Positions 5,646-6,363 of a DNA stretch of 6,363 nt are shown here, piece by piece (the stretch's first letter is position 1; the number at the start of each line of letters is the position of its first letter). The notes beneath the pieces are model-generated. The model worked only from the letters and a program-made list of their open reading frames with translations. It did not search any database and was not told where the DNA came from. The DNA is from Zetaproteobacteria bacterium (GTDB lineage: Bacteria > Pseudomonadota > Zetaproteobacteria > Mariprofundales > Mariprofundaceae). A program made the translations under genes and the position numbers. Location of the stretch: assembly GCA_021545625.1 (NCBI GenBank), contig JAJRVH010000082.1, positions 1-6,363 of the forward strand. Direction: 5' to 3'.

Positions 5646-6363
5646 GCTCCGGCTGCGGAGGGAGACGGGGGCGGGGTTGCCGTCGAGGTGGCGGTATTCG
5701 CGCCGGTGGCGGGCCTTTTCTCCTATCGCTGGCCGTCCGCTCTGGGAAAGCCCGTCCCCGGCCTGCGGGTGTCCGTGCCGTTCGGAAGCAGCGCCAGGAC
5801 GGGCGTGGTGATGCAGCCTGTTCCGGACGATGGCGGGGAAGAGCTGCGCGAGGTTCATGACCGGCTGGATATCGAGCCTCTCTATGACGAAGTGCGGCGG
5901 CGCTGGCTGGAGCGCGTCCGGCGCTATTACTGCGTGTCGCACGGCGAGGCATGGACCACCGCGCTGGCCTGGGCGGCGCACGACGAAATGCGGCGCTTTT
6001 CATGTCCGGATATCGCGGCCCTTGAGCATGCCCGGCCCGTGCTGGCCGGGATATTCAAAAGCAGGGCGGCATTGTCGCTGAAAACGATATGCAACCGGGG
6101 AAAGCGTCCGGGCATGCGCCATGCCGTGCTGAGTGCGCTGCGGGACGGGCTGCTGAGCGAAGCCGTGCGGGAAGAAGAGCCACAGCAGACACTGGAGGCC
6201 GGTCCGCAGCCGACTGACGATCAGGCCGGTGCGATCGATGCCATCCATGCTGCCGGTCGCCGTTTCCGGCCCTTTCTGTTGTTCGGGCGTACGGGCTCGG
6301 GAAAGACCGAGGTCTATATCCGCGTGGCCCGGCATGTCATCGAGCAGGGAGGTCAGGTGCTGG
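5643..6363 (+). CDS. priA: Primosomal protein N' (PriA-like replication restart helicase), N-terminal part, 3' end outside window
   Basis: The first 240 residues are visible and the frame is open to the window edge. The N-terminus reads VAVFAPVAGLFSYRWP then GLRVSVPFGSSARTGVV (residues 12 to about 56), matching the PriA 3'-OH DNA-binding domain pattern of an aromatic residue, a conserved VPFG and a following GVV strand. A winged-helix-like stretch of about 80 residues leads to the helicase core. Walker A, GRTGSGKT, is at 215-222, followed by EVYIRV; PriA commonly has GVTGSGKTEVY, so the Val-to-Arg change is mild. The invariant Lys (221) sits at nearly the same distance from the N-terminus as in E. 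coli PriA. Family knowledge: PriA is a 3'-5' helicase that recognises stalled forks and reloads the replisome. The zinc-binding and helicase C domains are beyond the window. ATG 5643 overlaps the upstream TGA (TGATG) and has no clear ribosome site, implying coupling to the dehydratase gene; GTG 5688 is a less likely start because it would cut into the first strand. Confidence 0.88.
   Translation, partial: MAPAAEGDGGGVAVEVAVFAPVAGLFSYRWPSALGKPVPGLRVSVPFGSSARTGVVMQPVPDDGGEELREVHDRLDIEPLYDEVRRRWLERVRRYYCVSHGEAWTTALAWAAHDEMRRFSCPDIAALEHARPVLAGIFKSRAALSLKTICNRGKRPGMRHAVLSALRDGLLSEAVREEEPQQTLEAGPQPTDDQAGAIDAIHAAGRRFRPFLLFGRTGSGKTEVYIRVARHVIEQGGQVL

Noticed and set aside
5572..6335. Minus-strand open frames opposite priA
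   Set aside because: Pro/Arg/Ala-rich translations with no motifs; the plus-strand frame matches PriA from its N-terminal domain to Walker A.

Overview
The window looks like the end of an O-antigen or capsule-type surface polysaccharide locus in a GC-rich Gram-negative bacterium, most likely a proteobacterium. The evidence is a WbpL/WecA-type initiating transferase, a WbpM-type membrane dehydratase, an exported ComEA protein between them, strong Shine-Dalgarno sites and a PriA homologue at the edge. WbpL, WbpM and ComEA genes also neighbour each other in Pseudomonas O-antigen loci (from memory, not searched), which favours Gammaproteobacteria or a close relative. Species cannot be named from the sequence. 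All genes lie on the + strand, with almost no non-coding DNA.

Region 1 (1-2440) is a compact three-gene sugar-nucleotide cassette. It holds the C-terminus of an RmlD-like SDR reductase, a soluble CapE/FnlA/WbjB-like UDP-GlcNAc 4,6-dehydratase/5-epimerase, and a WecB/FnlC-like non-hydrolysing UDP-sugar 2-epimerase. Together these fit the known route from UDP-GlcNAc to an N-acetyl-6-deoxy-L-hexosamine nucleotide. The reductase ends without the C-terminal cupin of CapF/FnlB/WbjC. That leans toward UDP-L-QuiNAc (through UDP-L-RhaNAc) rather than UDP-L-FucNAc.

Region 2 (2451-3775) holds an MraY/WecA-family polyprenyl-phosphate sugar-1-phosphate transferase, which probably starts the glycan on undecaprenyl phosphate. 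It is followed 15 nt later by a small exported helix-hairpin-helix protein of the ComEA family. A clear intrinsic terminator (3748-3775) closes this run.

Region 3 (3790-6363) begins 14 nt after the terminator U-tract. It holds a WbpM/FlaA1/CapD-type membrane-anchored nucleotide-sugar 4,6-dehydratase, whose stop codon overlaps the start of a priA-like primosomal helicase gene by one base (TGATG). The window ends just after the PriA Walker A motif. priA is a housekeeping gene and probably marks the border of the polysaccharide locus.

I see no mobile elements, CRISPR, tRNA or rRNA genes, and no clear promoter. No new system is evident. The points worth a second look are the probable identity of the L-sugar, the two different dehydratases, the ComEA gene inside the glycan locus, the terminator set against the WbpM-like start, and the translational coupling of a replication-restart gene to a sugar gene.
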